Made by a program: the position numbers and the translations under genes. Below are positions 53,740 to 64,000 of a DNA stretch of 64,000 nucleotides, in pieces; positions within the stretch are counted from its first letter, which is position 1; every line of letters starts with the position of its first letter. This DNA comes from Ditylenchus dipsaci. Its lineage: Eukaryota; Nematoda; Chromadorea; Rhabditida; Anguinidae. Location: the NCBI GenBank assembly GCA_004194705.1, contig SADC01001213.1, positions 186,001 through 250,000 on the forward strand, read 5' to 3'. The notes below the pieces were generated by a model. The model did not search any database. It was not told the origin of the DNA and worked only from the letters and a program-made list of their open reading frames with translations.

Positions 53740-53890
53740 CCCACCGAGGCTGAAACCGAGGGCTTAAACCGAGGGCTGAAAAAAAAGGAACAAGAGAGAG
53801 AAGATACCTAAGGCCAGAGCGAAGGATGACAGCATCAACAGAGAAGAGAGCCATAATTTTTTAAACCGAGGGCTGAAAAAGGAACAAAAG
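53740..53890 (+). repeat. AACCGAGGGCTGAAAA repeat
   Basis: The unit AAACCGAGGGCTGAAAAA occurs three times, with GGAACAAGAGAGAGAAGATA and CCTAAGGCC beside it. An inverted copy of the same string (GGCCTTAGGTATCTTCTCTG) is at 3760-3810. Confidence 0.5.
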
Positions 53891-53894
53891 TAAA

Positions 53895-55185
53895 TTAATG
53901 TAAATTGAATACGCCACACAACGGGATTCCGGGACGGGATTTTCTACCTAGATTGAGAAGCAGAGCAGATGCACTGATCACGAGTATGATACACACACTT
54001 TCCCATTTTCTGAGATGTCCGATCAAACTTCAAAATCACAGAACTTTTTTTTTTCAAATTCTGAGCGGCTAAAGCGACTAAAATGCTCGTAAAAACCTGA
54101 AAATCAATCCACACATTTTTGTAGCCGTATATTGACGTTTCTTAAAAATCCAAGATAAAAAGAGAGCACATTTTGAAAAAAAATAACGGCGCTACACAAT
54201 AATGAATATGGAATTATCTGTCAAATATTTTCAAATACTTAATTGTTAGTCTTCAAAATCCGCGGGCACTTTTTTTCGCCTGGTAGTTTATTTAAACATT
54301 TAAGCATGTGGCCCTGAATCTTCTTTTTTAAATAGCATACAAAAAAACCTTTTTCGTGGCCTAAATGATTGTGAGATTATTTTTCCTTTTATCATTCTCA
54401 CCATCTCTGCGCAAATTTATGCCCCTTTTAGTGCACGAATTGAGAATTTTTAAGAACCAGCTTTTAGAGTTCAAATTAAAAATACTATGTGAAATTTTGA
54501 TCGCTCAGCTACTAGTTTGTGCGCAATAGATAGTTCTGATCTCCTTCTGCACTCTGAGATATCACAGACCTAGGCGGTGCATCACCCATATTTCGCTCAA
54601 ATTCCAGGTGGTTGGAAATAGGTGAAAATCACCTATTTTCAAATGCTGTTTCCCCGATCGAAGCCGTTCTTTTTCCGAAATGTCTTCAGCCATCGTGTTC
54701 AGCGGGAAATTTTTGCACAGAATGCTAAGTTTGGAACACACGGCTTCTTCCGAGTTTAACAAGGATGGCACTTTTTCACAAAAACGGGACACTTTTCCGT
54801 CTTTTCGACCGAAACTGAAAGTTCTTTCACACATCGTCTTTATATATAATAATCTTAATAATATTTTTTAAACTAAATCATTGGTATTGAAAAAAATCAC
54901 CTGGAGAAGAAGATAAATGCTAATGTGAAAATTTAACTCTCTGGAGCGCTTACTAGCAGACATAACCAAAGATCGCTTTGTATTCAAAAATATTCTTGTG
55001 CTCGTAAAAATAATAATAAAATAAGTAAGTACGATCATGAAAGAGCAACAGATTGAATCAACGCGCTATACTTAATGTTCACATTAACAGTATAGTAAAG
55101 GCATAAATTGAATATTATCGTTAGAGAAAGTGACACAAATAGCATGCCAAAATATTCATAGATGCTTACTTGAGTCGCCCTACAA
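53895..55185. other. intergenic stretch, nothing recognised
   Basis: AT-rich. A 90-codon open frame on the minus strand (54562-54834) has no recognisable domain and I do not support it as a gene. Confidence 0.4.
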
Positions 55186-55756
55186 AATTAAATACAGGGT
55201 GCGGCATTCTCGTCTACCACATTTGTTTTGCTCATAACCTTTTCAATTCATATTTTCAGTCATCCTATAACTTCCGAAAACATAAAGCTATTGTACCCTT
55301 TTCCAAATCAGATTTCCGATTCCACTCTTTCTTTGCTCAAACACCAAAAATTTATTATGCTCTTCCAGCTGTAATTGTTGCTTCCCCTATTATAATACTT
55401 TTCAGGAATAAACTTAAAGAATGTGATCTAAACTCTCTTGTATTGTAATCATTTTCAAGGAAATATGTTTTTTTTTCGTCCCGCACTTGTTGCGTAAACA
55501 ATAAATGAATAAAATATAACTTCGGCGCGATCTTTTTTTTTTGTTCGAAAGAGGACATTGTGCGCGACCGTTTGGTACTGAACATTCATAATAACACTTT
55601 ATTCAACAACACCAGAAAAAATCAGACAGAACGAACAGCAATGTTCAAATAAATCTCGAAAATTTCAAATTTTTATTCACTCAACATTTCCATATGCTTG
55701 CTCAACCCTTTGGCTTCGGACATCGATGCATCTGCGAAGACGGTTTTCGGCGCTAC

Positions 55757-56300
55757 AGTGATATAAACCCCCCCCCCCCAAATCGACCTACTGTCATATA
55801 CCGCCAACCCCCCCCCCCGCCCCTTTAAACGACTTTTTTAGGGATCGTCAAAAATCATTTTTATACAATAATTTTGCCATAAAAGGACCAGAAAAGCAAT
55901 TTAAATGGGATAACGGGCTGTATTGGGAGGGGAAGGGAATAATACAGGGGCCACTTTTCGAGATGGTTGGGATCCTTAGAGTATTAATTCTCTAAGCGTC
56001 TAAAGGCACTTTCAAACCGAGGAACTTGTGGTGGAGGCATAAGAATAAGTACTTTTAAGTATAAGTACCCCAAGTTGAAAAACATGGTAAAGCAGCTAAA
56101 AAAGTAGCCCTGTATTATTCCCTTCCCCTCCCAATACAGCCCGCAATCCCTTTTAACTGCTTTTCTGGTCCTTTTATGGCAAAACTATTGCATCAAAATG
56201 GTTTTTAGACACTCCCAAAAAAGTCGATTTTGGAGGGGAGGTATATTACAGTAACATTTTTCGGAGGTGGGGTTTATGACAGTAGGGTCCGGTTTTCTTT
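55757..56300. mobile_element. palindrome with poly-C tips nested in the mariner
   Basis: The tips read CTAC(A/T)GTxATA then a run of C, and the arms repeat ACTGTCATATACC-type phrases. The inner arms share GGACCAGAAAAGCA and TGTATTGGGAGGGGAAGGGA with their inverses. Length ~540 bp, non-coding. Confidence 0.7.
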
Positions 56301-56324
56301 TTTTTGAACGGTGCATTGAACGGT

Positions 56325-56570
56325 GGCCGCCATACTCTCCAGATCTCACGCCGTGAGATTTCTTCTTATGGGGACACATCAAAGCGCAAATTTACCGGAC
56401 TTAACTAGTCAATTTGGAACAACTGAAGCAAGGAATTGAAGCGGCTTTCGACAACCTTTCGTGGGACATGCTACACCTTCAATTAACTCTTACGAAAACC
56501 GTCTCCGCAGATGCATCGACGTCCGAAGCCAAAAGGTTGAGCAAGCATATCAAAATGTTGAGTGAATGAA
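56325..56570 (+). pseudogene. Tc1/mariner transposase C-terminal fragment
   Basis: The frame reads WPPYSPDLTP, stop, DFFLWGHIKAQIYRT, stop, then LEQLKQGIEAAFDNLSWDML and, one frame away, NRLRRCIDVRSQKVEQ. This is the standard tail of a D,D(34-37)D-type transposase (WPPxSPDLxPxDFFLWG). The third catalytic Asp would be in SPDLTP. Stops and a frameshift make it inactive. Confidence 0.85.
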
Positions 56571-56784
56571 AATTTTAAATTTTCGAGATTTATTTGAACA
56601 TTGCTGTTCTTTCTGTCTGATTTATTCTGGTGTTGTTGAATAAAGTGTTATAATGAATGTTTGGTACCAAACGGTTGCGCACAATGTTCTCTTTCGAACA
56701 AGAAAAGATCGCGCCGAAATTCTATGAATTAAAAAACTTATGAGCAAGACAAATGTGGCAGACAAGAATGCCGCACCCTGTAAA

Positions 56785-57550
56785 AAAATTAATCTTTGCT
56801 GTTTTTTACTGAGGTTGGGTGATGACTATAAGGCAGGCTATATGCCCGGCCATATGGCAGAATATCGCCAAGAAAAATGGCCGATAAGAAAAAATCGGCC
56901 ATTTTCTAAAGTGGCAATTCAAAACTACGACTTATTTCCTGTTTTACTTGGTCATGTTGGCCGAAATTCTTGAAATCTCGATAATAATTACCAGTTAACG
57001 AGAGAAATCAGCTTTTCAAATTGGCCAGTCGTAGACGGAAGTGAGTGCCTTTTAATTTTTAGATCTACTTTTGTTTCGTTTTTCCAGAAGTCTCATTACC
57101 AAAATTACCAAAACATTATACCACCGTGAACACGAAAATACCTGAATGAAGTGGTGCTGAGGGGTGGTAGTTGCCGAGGAGTGTAAAAGGAGTAAAGAGC
57201 AAAGTGTTCAAAGTAATATTTTGCGATAAAAAAATTGTTAAATAAAATCATTTTAAAAAGAGGATGTTTTCCGAAAAAAGTTAGGCGCTTGTGAGGTGCA
57301 CTTTTACGCTGGTATGTATGCAAATCATAGCTGATTTATGCGGTAGGCTCAAAATATTCAAAACTATGTTGAACATCTTTGTTTTTTGCCAGTAGGGCTC
57401 TTAAAATATGTGGTCCCTTCTTTGTCTCTTTCTCTCCCTATACAGCCCCTTGTCACTTTTCAAATACATTTCAGTAGTCGTTTTATTTGAAAAAGTGGCT
57501 CTTATATACATCTAAAATACCAAATAATAACAAAAATTAAAATGTCCAAA
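56785..57550. other. intergenic stretch, nothing recognised
   Basis: A short palindrome (GGCCGATAAGAAAAAATCGG) lies near 56878. No gene is supported. Confidence 0.4.
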
Positions 57551-57574
57551 ACATTTTGTAAATTAATATATCGG

Positions 57575-57720
57575 ACTGCTGAAGTTCTGTTGGAATACTT
57601 GAGTACCTTTCGACTACTAAATTAAAATTGGGCTACTAAAAATCTATTGGACTACTGAAGTGCGGTTTAGGCTACCGAACTCTGATTGGACTACTAAAGT
57701 GCAATAGTACCCAAAATTGA
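57575..57720 (+). repeat. tandem repeat, TTGGACTACTAAAGTG type
   Basis: About six imperfect units of 20-25 bp around TTGGACTACTGAAGTGC follow one another. No function is evident. Confidence 0.6.
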
Positions 57721-57729
57721 GTGAATTGA

Positions 57730-58345
57730 GTGAAAAATTTTTTAGAAAAATAAAAAAGACTTCTAAACCGACATGTCTATAGAAGGAAAATTAGAGATTG
57801 CGACAATCCCTAATAAGGGAAAAAGACACACGGGCAAAATTAGCGCAAAAAGGCATTCACTAAAAATAATTTCAAATTGTTTGGCACATTACAAAAATCA
57901 CTGTTTGACCAATACTCGTAACCTTTTTTCTGCCTTTTTCAACGTGGATTTACTGTGCATTCTTCAGATGAAGATTAGACCAGACGACATAACAATCCTC
58001 TTTGTGTTTTACAGTTGGTGGTTCTAACCTCTTTGGCACTCACTTGATTTTTCGAGTTTATAAATATAAATAGTTAAATGAAGTTATATTATTGTTATAT
58101 TATTATATCTCTGTATAGTATTTGGCCTATGTTTGTCTATCTGTCCGCCTGTCACGTTTTTGATTGATCGGCTTTTGGGGGTTACTTTGACATGAAGTTG
58201 AGAAAAGTTCAACGTTACGTAATACAGAAACTTTTTAGCCACATTTTAAGCCTTTTCGACCCTAGTAGCGAATATGTTTTCTGCGTCTTCTGGCAGTTTT
58301 CAGAGTTTTTTTTTTGTCATAATCGACTTTTTTGTAGTCTTTCAA
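57730..58345. other. stretch before the inverted repeat, no supported gene
   Basis: One open frame (57773-58027) has an acceptor-like CTTCAG in its second half and reads MKIRPDDITILFVFYSWWF at its end. I do not recognise it. Confidence 0.3.
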
Positions 58346-58583
58346 TAGTAAACATTAACAGAGGATTTAACTGGTATTCTTATTACGGCACCATGGTATA
58401 ATGGCGACATGGAATAGTCTGGAGAAACATTACAATTAGACAATAATAGATTATTGACTGGAGAAACTGGAGAAGCGTCTTCTACCACATCAGCAGAGGA
58501 CTCGACTGGAGCTCGACCAAACTTGACTTCGGCTGAGGAGACCAACGGCTGGAAACAGGACGATTCTTGGATCTTTTCCCATT

Positions 58584-59088
58584 CACCCATGGCGTGCACC
58601 AATAGAGAACCAGCAGAAAACTGTTCGCTTTGCAAGTGGACTGGAGGAGCGAATCGAAACCATATGGAGGGAATCCCGGTGTGCACCATCTGCGGACATC
58701 ACAGGAGAATCAGTCATGCTGGATCCGTCGCTAAGATCTGGAAATACAATAAGTGCCTCTACAGAGGACACTTTTAAGTCTGGAGTATTTAATTGAGCCG
58801 AGGATGAACCTTTAGGCATAAACTCTATATCTGGAGCAAAGGTCGGATTCTCTAAGTCATCCCTCAGCAGTATTTGGATTTCCTTAACTGGAGTAGACTG
58901 GATATGAGAACTATTTAAAAGAGATTGCAACTGGGCATCAGCCTCTATTAAATCTGGACCTTTCAAATTAGAAACAGCGTACTGAAGACTTTGAATCAAG
59001 CTGGAGAAAAGCGTCTCATGATCAGGAGTATACTCAACTGATCGCGCACTGGATTTGATAGCTTTAATAACACTAACCTTTTCAGGAG
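58584..59088 (-). CDS. hydrophilic Ser/Asp-rich ORF, unrecognised
   Basis: An uninterrupted minus-strand frame starts MSPEKVSVIKAIKSSARSVE and contains many S, P, D and L residues (for example APDIEFMPKGSSSAQLNTPD). It is about 135-168 codons long. At least ten TCCAG pentamers lie in it and are read in different frames as TP(V/D), IQ, SS or GP. The last ~30 residues near the inverted repeat may be out of frame. No family is recognised. Confidence 0.4.
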
Positions 59089-59194
59089 ACATCAATAGAG
59101 CAGCTAGCTAACAAAAATCCAAAATATAATCTATCTGATCTATTGGGATTATTCGTAGTGTCGCCATGTCAAACAAATCTGGATGGGACAAATC

Positions 59195-59640
59195 GTATTT
59201 CGAATTTGCCTTTTAAACTGGATTATTTAAAGTTGCAATAGGTTTCGTTCGAAACCTATTGTCTTGACTGGAACGCCGTTCGTCAGAACGCAACAATCCT
59301 TACACCTATCACCAGCCACCAGGTTCGCCCTCGAACCGGCAGCCAGCAAATAGACGAAGTATATTTGCAACAATCCTTACATCAGGAACGCCAACAGCCA
59401 CCAACGACTGCTCCCAGATTGTTGCCTGGATTGAGCCCAGCATATCCCAAGCTTGAATGGTTAGACTGAGAGACAGTAGAGACCTATATATAGGGCCCAG
59501 TACGATCCCACTGCGCACGGTGCAATCGTATACGACCACAACCAAAGACTGGAACCTAAATTTTAAATAAATTTTGCTGACTCTACCGTAACGTGCGGTA
59601 GCCTTCCACCCTAAGTGTCAGCACCAGCAGGTTAAGCACA
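59195..59640 (+). repeat. LTR-like stretch with hairpin and TATA/AATAAA
   Basis: A perfect 11-bp inverted repeat (AATAGGTTTCG TT CGAAACCTATT, 59237-59260) is followed by a duplicated phrase CAACAATCCTTACA (59289 and 59370). TATATATAGGGCCC comes at 59488-59501 and an AATAAA at about 59565. This resembles a U3-R segment, but no second LTR copy was found and CTGGA density is lower than around it. Only weakly supported. Confidence 0.25.
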
Positions 59641-59990
59641 CCCTACAAGCTTTTTCTGAAGAGTTCCGGATTTAGGGATTTTGCCTATCACCCTTGCCAC
59701 GGGAGGCACCTCTGGATAAGCAAGACTGGAACTTCTACTTGTGATTTCCCTATCACCCTCGCTACCAGATGTACATCTGTGACTAGGACTGGACTACTAT
59801 TGACCAATCGTCGCAACTAATTACCGGCAACCTACACGAGATCTGGATAAACAACTAAAAACTGGAACATCCACGGAAAATTCAATAATTACTACCCTTA
59901 ACACTTCAGAACCTACTTTATCAGAGCAAAAGTGGACGCATGCGTCTCTTTTACGTCCTACTGGATCTTTACAAACAAGTGTTAATCCCA

Positions 59991-60560
59991 CTAACCTGGC
60001 ATCACAGTCTCTTGAAGAGGGGATCTCGGGATTGACTGGAGCTTCGGCTTGCCTTGATCACAGAGACTGGAGAAAAAATGGAGAGAGATGCTTCCATTTG
60101 GCACAGACTGGATTGAATGACTGGAGATTGCTGGCACTTGTGCTGCATTGAGTGATTGAGGGCTTGAGCCTTCCACAGAGAGACGATTGATTGGAACATC
60201 GTGATTACCTGAGCCGGACCCCTGGCTTGCTAGCGGATTCTGGAATACCTCTTGGTCCATAGGCCTACTTCAGCTGGAATGGTGGCAACTGGAGCTTCGT
60301 CGGATTTGAGCACGACTACATGCAGGCATCCGCTTGTTTGATGGACTGGAGAATTGAATGCTTGATTGCATCAGCTGGAACCACTCTGGAGGCTTGTTGC
60401 ACTGGAAGACTTGCTTGCTCTGGCTCTGGCTGGAGATTTGTCTGGACGAAGCTTGGCTTGAGCTGCTTTGACGACTGGAGATGCTGCTGAGCTTGCCACT
60501 GGAACTTCATCGAGAATCCCCCCCCCCAATTGCCGAAGACTGGAGCACTTTTGGGCACGA
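59991..60560 (-). CDS. Ser/Pro/Gln-rich reading frames after the helicase
   Basis: Two successive minus-strand frames, 80 and 89 codons, read as low-complexity, Gln/Ser/Pro-rich protein (for example QWQAQQHLQSSKQLKPSFVQ and NRLSVEGSSPQSLNAAQVPA). They are dense in TCCAG. They may be parts of one protein broken by shifts. No domain is recognised. Confidence 0.3.
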
Positions 60561-61164
60561 GTTCGATGCTGGAGCTAACTTATTAATGCCTCTTATTCTT
60601 TCAAGTCGATCGAGCACAGATATCTGGCTCGACCGCTTCTACGGCTCCAGCATATATAATTTCTCATTTCCTTCGCTCTTCATTCGGTTCTTCCATGTCT
60701 CAAAGCAATAACTACCTAATAACACTGGAACGCACCAATCCTCAGGTTGAGCACCCAAAAACCCGCAATAGATCGCGGCTTTCTGGACAATTCTTTAGGT
60801 CTGGACCCTCAGAGTAACTGGAATTGCGTCTAGGTAAACCTGGCTGACGCCTTTAGCAACTGGGTTTTTACTGGATTAGTTCTGGATACACAAAGGTACA
60901 ATCTGGATTAAGCTGGATGAGAACTGGATGAAAGACTGGATTGTTGCGAAAAGATGGTACTATTGACCAAGATTTTCTATAACTGGAACATGCTCATCAG
61001 CATTCACCTCATTAATGTCCATTGGTTCTTGTTGAACCACGAACGGAACTGGAACAGTACCATCATAATTGGTAGCAATCGAACAAATCCGCAATTAGCG
61101 ATTGCTCTTCAAACTGGATCATCCCGTCGACTGAACGAGTGACGCTAGCGTTCTCTGTAACAAA

Positions 61165-62605
61165 CTGGAGTACAGGCACGAATATATTCGGCACCTTTGA
61201 CTGGAGCACTAAACTTAGAAATGGCATTCAAATAACTGGCAAATGGATACTTGTCATTGCTGGCCAAGTGATTCATATCGCCAATTATAAAAAGCCCATG
61301 AGTTGCATGGCACAACACATGATTAACTGGACGATTTGTTCGCGCAATATCGAACAGTTAACTGGAACATCGGTAGCAGTAGTTCGAGAAGTCACGTACA
61401 CAACAACTGGAGAACGTTTAGCTGGAAGTTCGCCCATGCCACAAACTATGACTGAGCTACTCTGGATTAGTTTCTGGAGCTTTTCCTCAAGTACAAATCG
61501 TCGCAAGTATAGGCACTCACGACACAAACTGGAACGTCTTTACCAAGACCATTAAGAACCAACAACTTGGTGAGATCAACAGCTAGCTGTTGCTGACCCT
61601 TGTTGACGATAGTTTCACCGAGAACAGTAGACTGTAAATCGGGAGAGTGAAGAAGTGTGATCGGACACCCCAACTTAGCAACTGGAAACTTTTCTACTAG
61701 TAAATCAAACTTGTTCGACTCACTTCGCATCTGGAACGTCGAACCATAAAAATATCTGAAATAGCTGCCCATTAATGGATGAGCCACATAACTGGATGTA
61801 TCGTAGTAGGCTGAGTAACTTCAACTCTGGCCGAAGAAATACTGGCTAAAGTCTTTAGTCCGAACCTTCTAAATCTGGAACTCGAATAAAGATTCGACTT
61901 TGGTCCTAATGACTTAGTGTCACCGGCTACGATCAATTGATGTAGCGGATCACACCTAGACTGACTCACACATAAGGCTGGAAAAAGACATATCGCTCGA
62001 ATTGTCAATTACAATGTGAGTCAAATTCTGGAGTGATTTCAGCAATAGCTGTAGTTGTCACGATAACGCGCAACTTAGAAAACTGGATTAATTTCTGGAG
62101 AATGCCTGACCTATTAATTAAATTCTGCGGATGTACATCCATCAGTTTGACAAACTGGAGAAAATCTTCCTTAACTATCGGAGTCAAAAGTACTTCCGAC
62201 TTCTCTTTCTGGAGATGTCGCTCATGCTTGCTGAGCAACCATTTGATATGCGAGTATACCCATATCAAGGTATTCACGGCCATCTAGAGAAGCCGTAAGA
62301 GATCTGGATTGAACCATTAAAATTTTCTTGTAGTATAGATCGACAAATGCGAGCTATCCTCAAGTAAATCCTGGAACGTCTTCCGAAACTGGCATATGCC
62401 CGATTATTCGGCAACAAACGAGGATCTACTAAGATCACCGTATAATCTGGAAATTCCCTCCATAGCAAGACACAACGTTTGTGTTTCGCCCGTACCTGGA
62501 CCACTATCTAGAAACACAACAGGATGTTCGTCAAGCAGTATCTTCTGCATAAACGCTTCCTGAACATCATCTAGATCTTCTTTAAACTAGAGGATAATCT
62601 CTTAT
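61165..62605 (-). pseudogene. UPF1-like superfamily 1 helicase, decayed
   Basis: Reading from 62605 downward and allowing one-base shifts mostly at homopolymers, the motifs appear in order. Q/N region: DDVQEAFMQKIL. Walker A: SGPGTGETQTLCLAME (usual Lys is Glu). Motif II: LTHIVIDNSSDM (usual DEA is DNS). Motif III: QLIVAGDTKSLGP. Motif IV: AHPLMGSYFRYFYGSTF. Motif V: VCVVSAYT, then VVVYVTSRTT. Motif VI: VNHVLCHATHGLFIIGDMNH. Length and spacing fit UPF1/MOV10-type helicases that unwind nucleic acid with ATP. Loss of both the Walker A lysine and the Walker B glutamate would abolish ATP hydrolysis. No N-terminal domain precedes the Q region; it starts right at the inverted repeat. The remaining frame breaks may be decay or sequence error. 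Confidence 0.75.
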
Positions 62606-62710
62606 TGTCTAATTGTAATGTTTCTCCAGATTATTCCCATCTCCCCATTATACCATGGTGCCCTAATAAAGAATACCAATTAAATCCTCTGTTATGTTAC
62701 TGGTAGCACC

Positions 62711-63480
62711 ATGGGTAAATATGGGGAAGGGACCGTGTGTGCCAGCACATTACGGGTAATCCAGTTCATGTTGAGCCAGTCGTTAAGGTTTTGGACATCC
62801 AAGATCCGAGTAGGGATAAGTGTTCAGGGGCACCTGCTCTGTCGAAACCAGTTCATTATGTGGATCAGGTGGATGCAAGCAAGAATTCAGTGCCTTGTGA
62901 AGTCCCAGATAAGTTTATTAAATCTCCAGATCCTATTATCCAGTCAACTGCAATACCTCCAGTTGTTAAGCACTCTTCTAGAAGTAGTACTCCTACGTTA
63001 CGTACTCCGCGAAGTTCTAGTCTAGACTCTTCGATATATCGATGGTCGCCTAATTTTTCTTTCAGGACATCAAATATGGTGGGCATGCTGCAAAGCAATG
63101 ATCCAGCTATAAATTTTGGAAAAAGGGTTCCCGAGACTCCAGCGTTGACTCTGTCATTCTCGAAAATCCACGCGAATCCAGTGGGATGATCGAAACAGTC
63201 GAGAATCCGTTCCAGATAATGTTAAAAATAAGGTCCAGTCTGATACCATCGGCGCACATACGTCCGATATAGGTTTTTTTTTGACTAGAGATATCTCTTA
63301 TGTGGTGGATGACCATCAACCTTCTAGACAGTTATATAGTAGACTAACTACTTTAGAATCCAGTGTTAAGAGGGACTTGAACAAGCTCTCTCGAAATCAA
63401 TTAGATTATGACAAACAGTTGTTGATCCAGGGGAGGGTATTTCCAATCTATTGGAAGATACTACGTGGTTCCAGTCTAAG
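62711..63480 (+). CDS. Ser/Pro-rich ORF, unrecognised, opposite strand
   Basis: A plus-strand frame (62737-63189) reads NPVHVEPVVKVLDIQDPSRD and later TPTLRTPRSSSLDSSIYRWS. It resembles the low-complexity frames left of the inverted repeat in composition. Twelve TCCAG pentamers occur on the plus strand in 62700-63480 and I saw no CTGGA. After 63190 the sequence stays open in other frames (LESSVKRDLNKLSRNQLDYD), ending at a possible donor GTAAGG near 63481. A gag-like or disordered protein is possible. Confidence 0.4.
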
Positions 63481-63484
63481 GTAA

Positions 63485-64000
63485 GGATGTTGAAGGTCAG
63501 AATTTGGATAACAATCAGAATTTGGATAACTAGAGATCTTTTGAAGCAAACAACTGGCATTTTTCCGAGTAAAATAGGGGTTTTTGCGTTTTCCATCTAA
63601 CTTTTGCAAAAAACACCTGAAATTTGCATTTTTTGTATACGTCCTTGGTACCAAATGCAGCAAATTTACTCCTCTATCGAGCTTTCAGTTGCGTTTCAAG
63701 AAAACTTCACAAAAATAGTGATAGAATCTCAATCGAGTCAACTAGATGAAGAAAATTCCTTGGAAATTTTCACACAAATCAATTTTAGCTTCGAAATTTT
63801 GCATGTTTTATCGGCAAGTGATGGCTCATTCGAAAGCCCTCAGTGTGAGGAATATTTTGGCTATTAAGATGCAAAGACCAAAGAGCAAAAAATGCGACGA
63901 GGAACACGAAATAAAAAATAGTCTGAAATCGACCATTTTTGAAAATTTTGCCATTTTTTTATTTGGCGCCAAATTTTCCTAACATACTAAAATTTGAATT
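63485..64000. other. window end, nothing recognised
   Basis: AT-rich sequence. TCCAG enrichment stops near 63480. An AATTTGGATAAC duplication at 63502-63530 is the only local repeat. Confidence 0.4.

Larger units (their letters stand above)
55195..56780. mobile_element. Tc1/mariner element with long inverted arms
   Basis: The ends are CAGGGTGCGGCATTCTCGTC and inverse, with TA on both sides. The outer ~45 bp are followed by an arm of about 260 bp (55500-55760 and 56460-56710), which on the right contains the 3' end of the transposase gene. The left arm is thus an inverted duplicate of coding sequence. A second palindrome (55757-56300) lies in the middle. Confidence 0.8.
58352..62700. mobile_element. 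4.35-kb region bounded by ~100-bp inverted repeats
   Basis: Positions 58352-58455 and 62594-62700 (inverted) match over about 100 bp, including ACAGAGGATTTAA, GCACCATGGTATAATGG and GGAGAAACATTACAATTAGA. Between them the minus strand carries a decayed helicase and Ser/Pro-rich frames. The pentamer CTGGA is repeated on the plus strand (TCCAG on minus) at 8-10 copies per 300 bp in the stretches I counted. I cannot assign a superfamily or see a target duplication. It could be a transposon that captured a helicase, an unknown self-replicating element, or a decayed viral insertion. Confidence 0.55.

Noticed and set aside
58454..58777. Plus-strand frame with paired CxxC motifs (CSLCKW … PVCTICG), as a zinc-finger gene
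   Set aside because: It overlaps a longer, compositionally coding minus-strand frame and the TCCAG strand bias supports minus-strand coding; two CxxC pairs can arise by chance.
59195..59640. LTR retrotransposon
   Set aside because: TATA-like and AATAAA signals are suggestive but there is no second LTR, primer-binding site, reverse transcriptase or integrase in the window.
61900..62500. TCCAG as 4-nt insertions that each shift the helicase frame
   Set aside because: First readings suggested this, but each shift can also be explained by one base gained or lost in an adjacent homopolymer, and several TCCAG sites are crossed without a shift. Only the enrichment itself is solid.

Overview
The window is nuclear DNA from a nematode. 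The main evidence is a six-exon neuronal calcium sensor-1 (ncs-1) gene whose reconstructed protein has C. elegans-type NCS-1 sequence, helped by introns of 41-53 nt, a fragment of an srsx-like chemoreceptor and a divergent F-box gene of the expanded nematode type. A plant-parasitic (tylenchid-like) lineage is only a guess. The DNA is AT-rich, gene-poor and packed with DNA-transposon debris. LINE and LTR coding sequence is not evident.

Layout. 0-7 kb: a dispersed repeat, a relic and then a damaged F-box gene, palindromic repeats, and an intronless heat-inducible hsp70 (minus strand) with TATA box and heat-shock elements. 7-15 kb: a possible degraded exon, two back-to-back palindromic elements, a two-exon Gly/His-rich gene, two foldbacks with tRNA-like arms, and a multi-exon coiled-coil gene. 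15.7-20.3 kb: ncs-1 (minus). 20.5-33 kb: nested hAT, Tc1/mariner and pogo-like remnants, including a GGCGCC-rich hAT inserted into another element. 33.6-37 kb: a GC-rich MULE (FLYWCH, DDE and SWIM regions) lying inside a Tc1-type palindrome. 39-46.4 kb: hAT inside hAT, and a second nested pair, with 8-bp target duplications. 47 kb: srsx-like pseudogene. 48-57 kb: degenerate minisatellite, PIF/Harbinger and Merlin-type remnants, nested mariner palindrome. 58.35-62.7 kb: a region bounded by ~100-bp inverted repeats carrying a decayed UPF1-like superfamily 1 helicase, followed by a Ser/Pro-rich ORF on the other strand. Throughout 58.4-63.5 kb the pentamer TCCAG is very strongly over-represented on the coding strand only, in all three frames, and changes strand at the right inverted repeat. 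I regard this as the strangest signal here.

The host genes do not form a pathway. The transposon landscape shows two repeated principles: palindromic elements whose tip sequence recurs at their centre while the sequence between is shared by elements with different tips, and hAT families each carrying arrays of a different short self-complementary word near their ends. Many reading frames (hsp70, ncs-1, helicase, F-box, MULE) are broken by one-base changes, many in homopolymers, so some apparent pseudogenes may be assembly errors.
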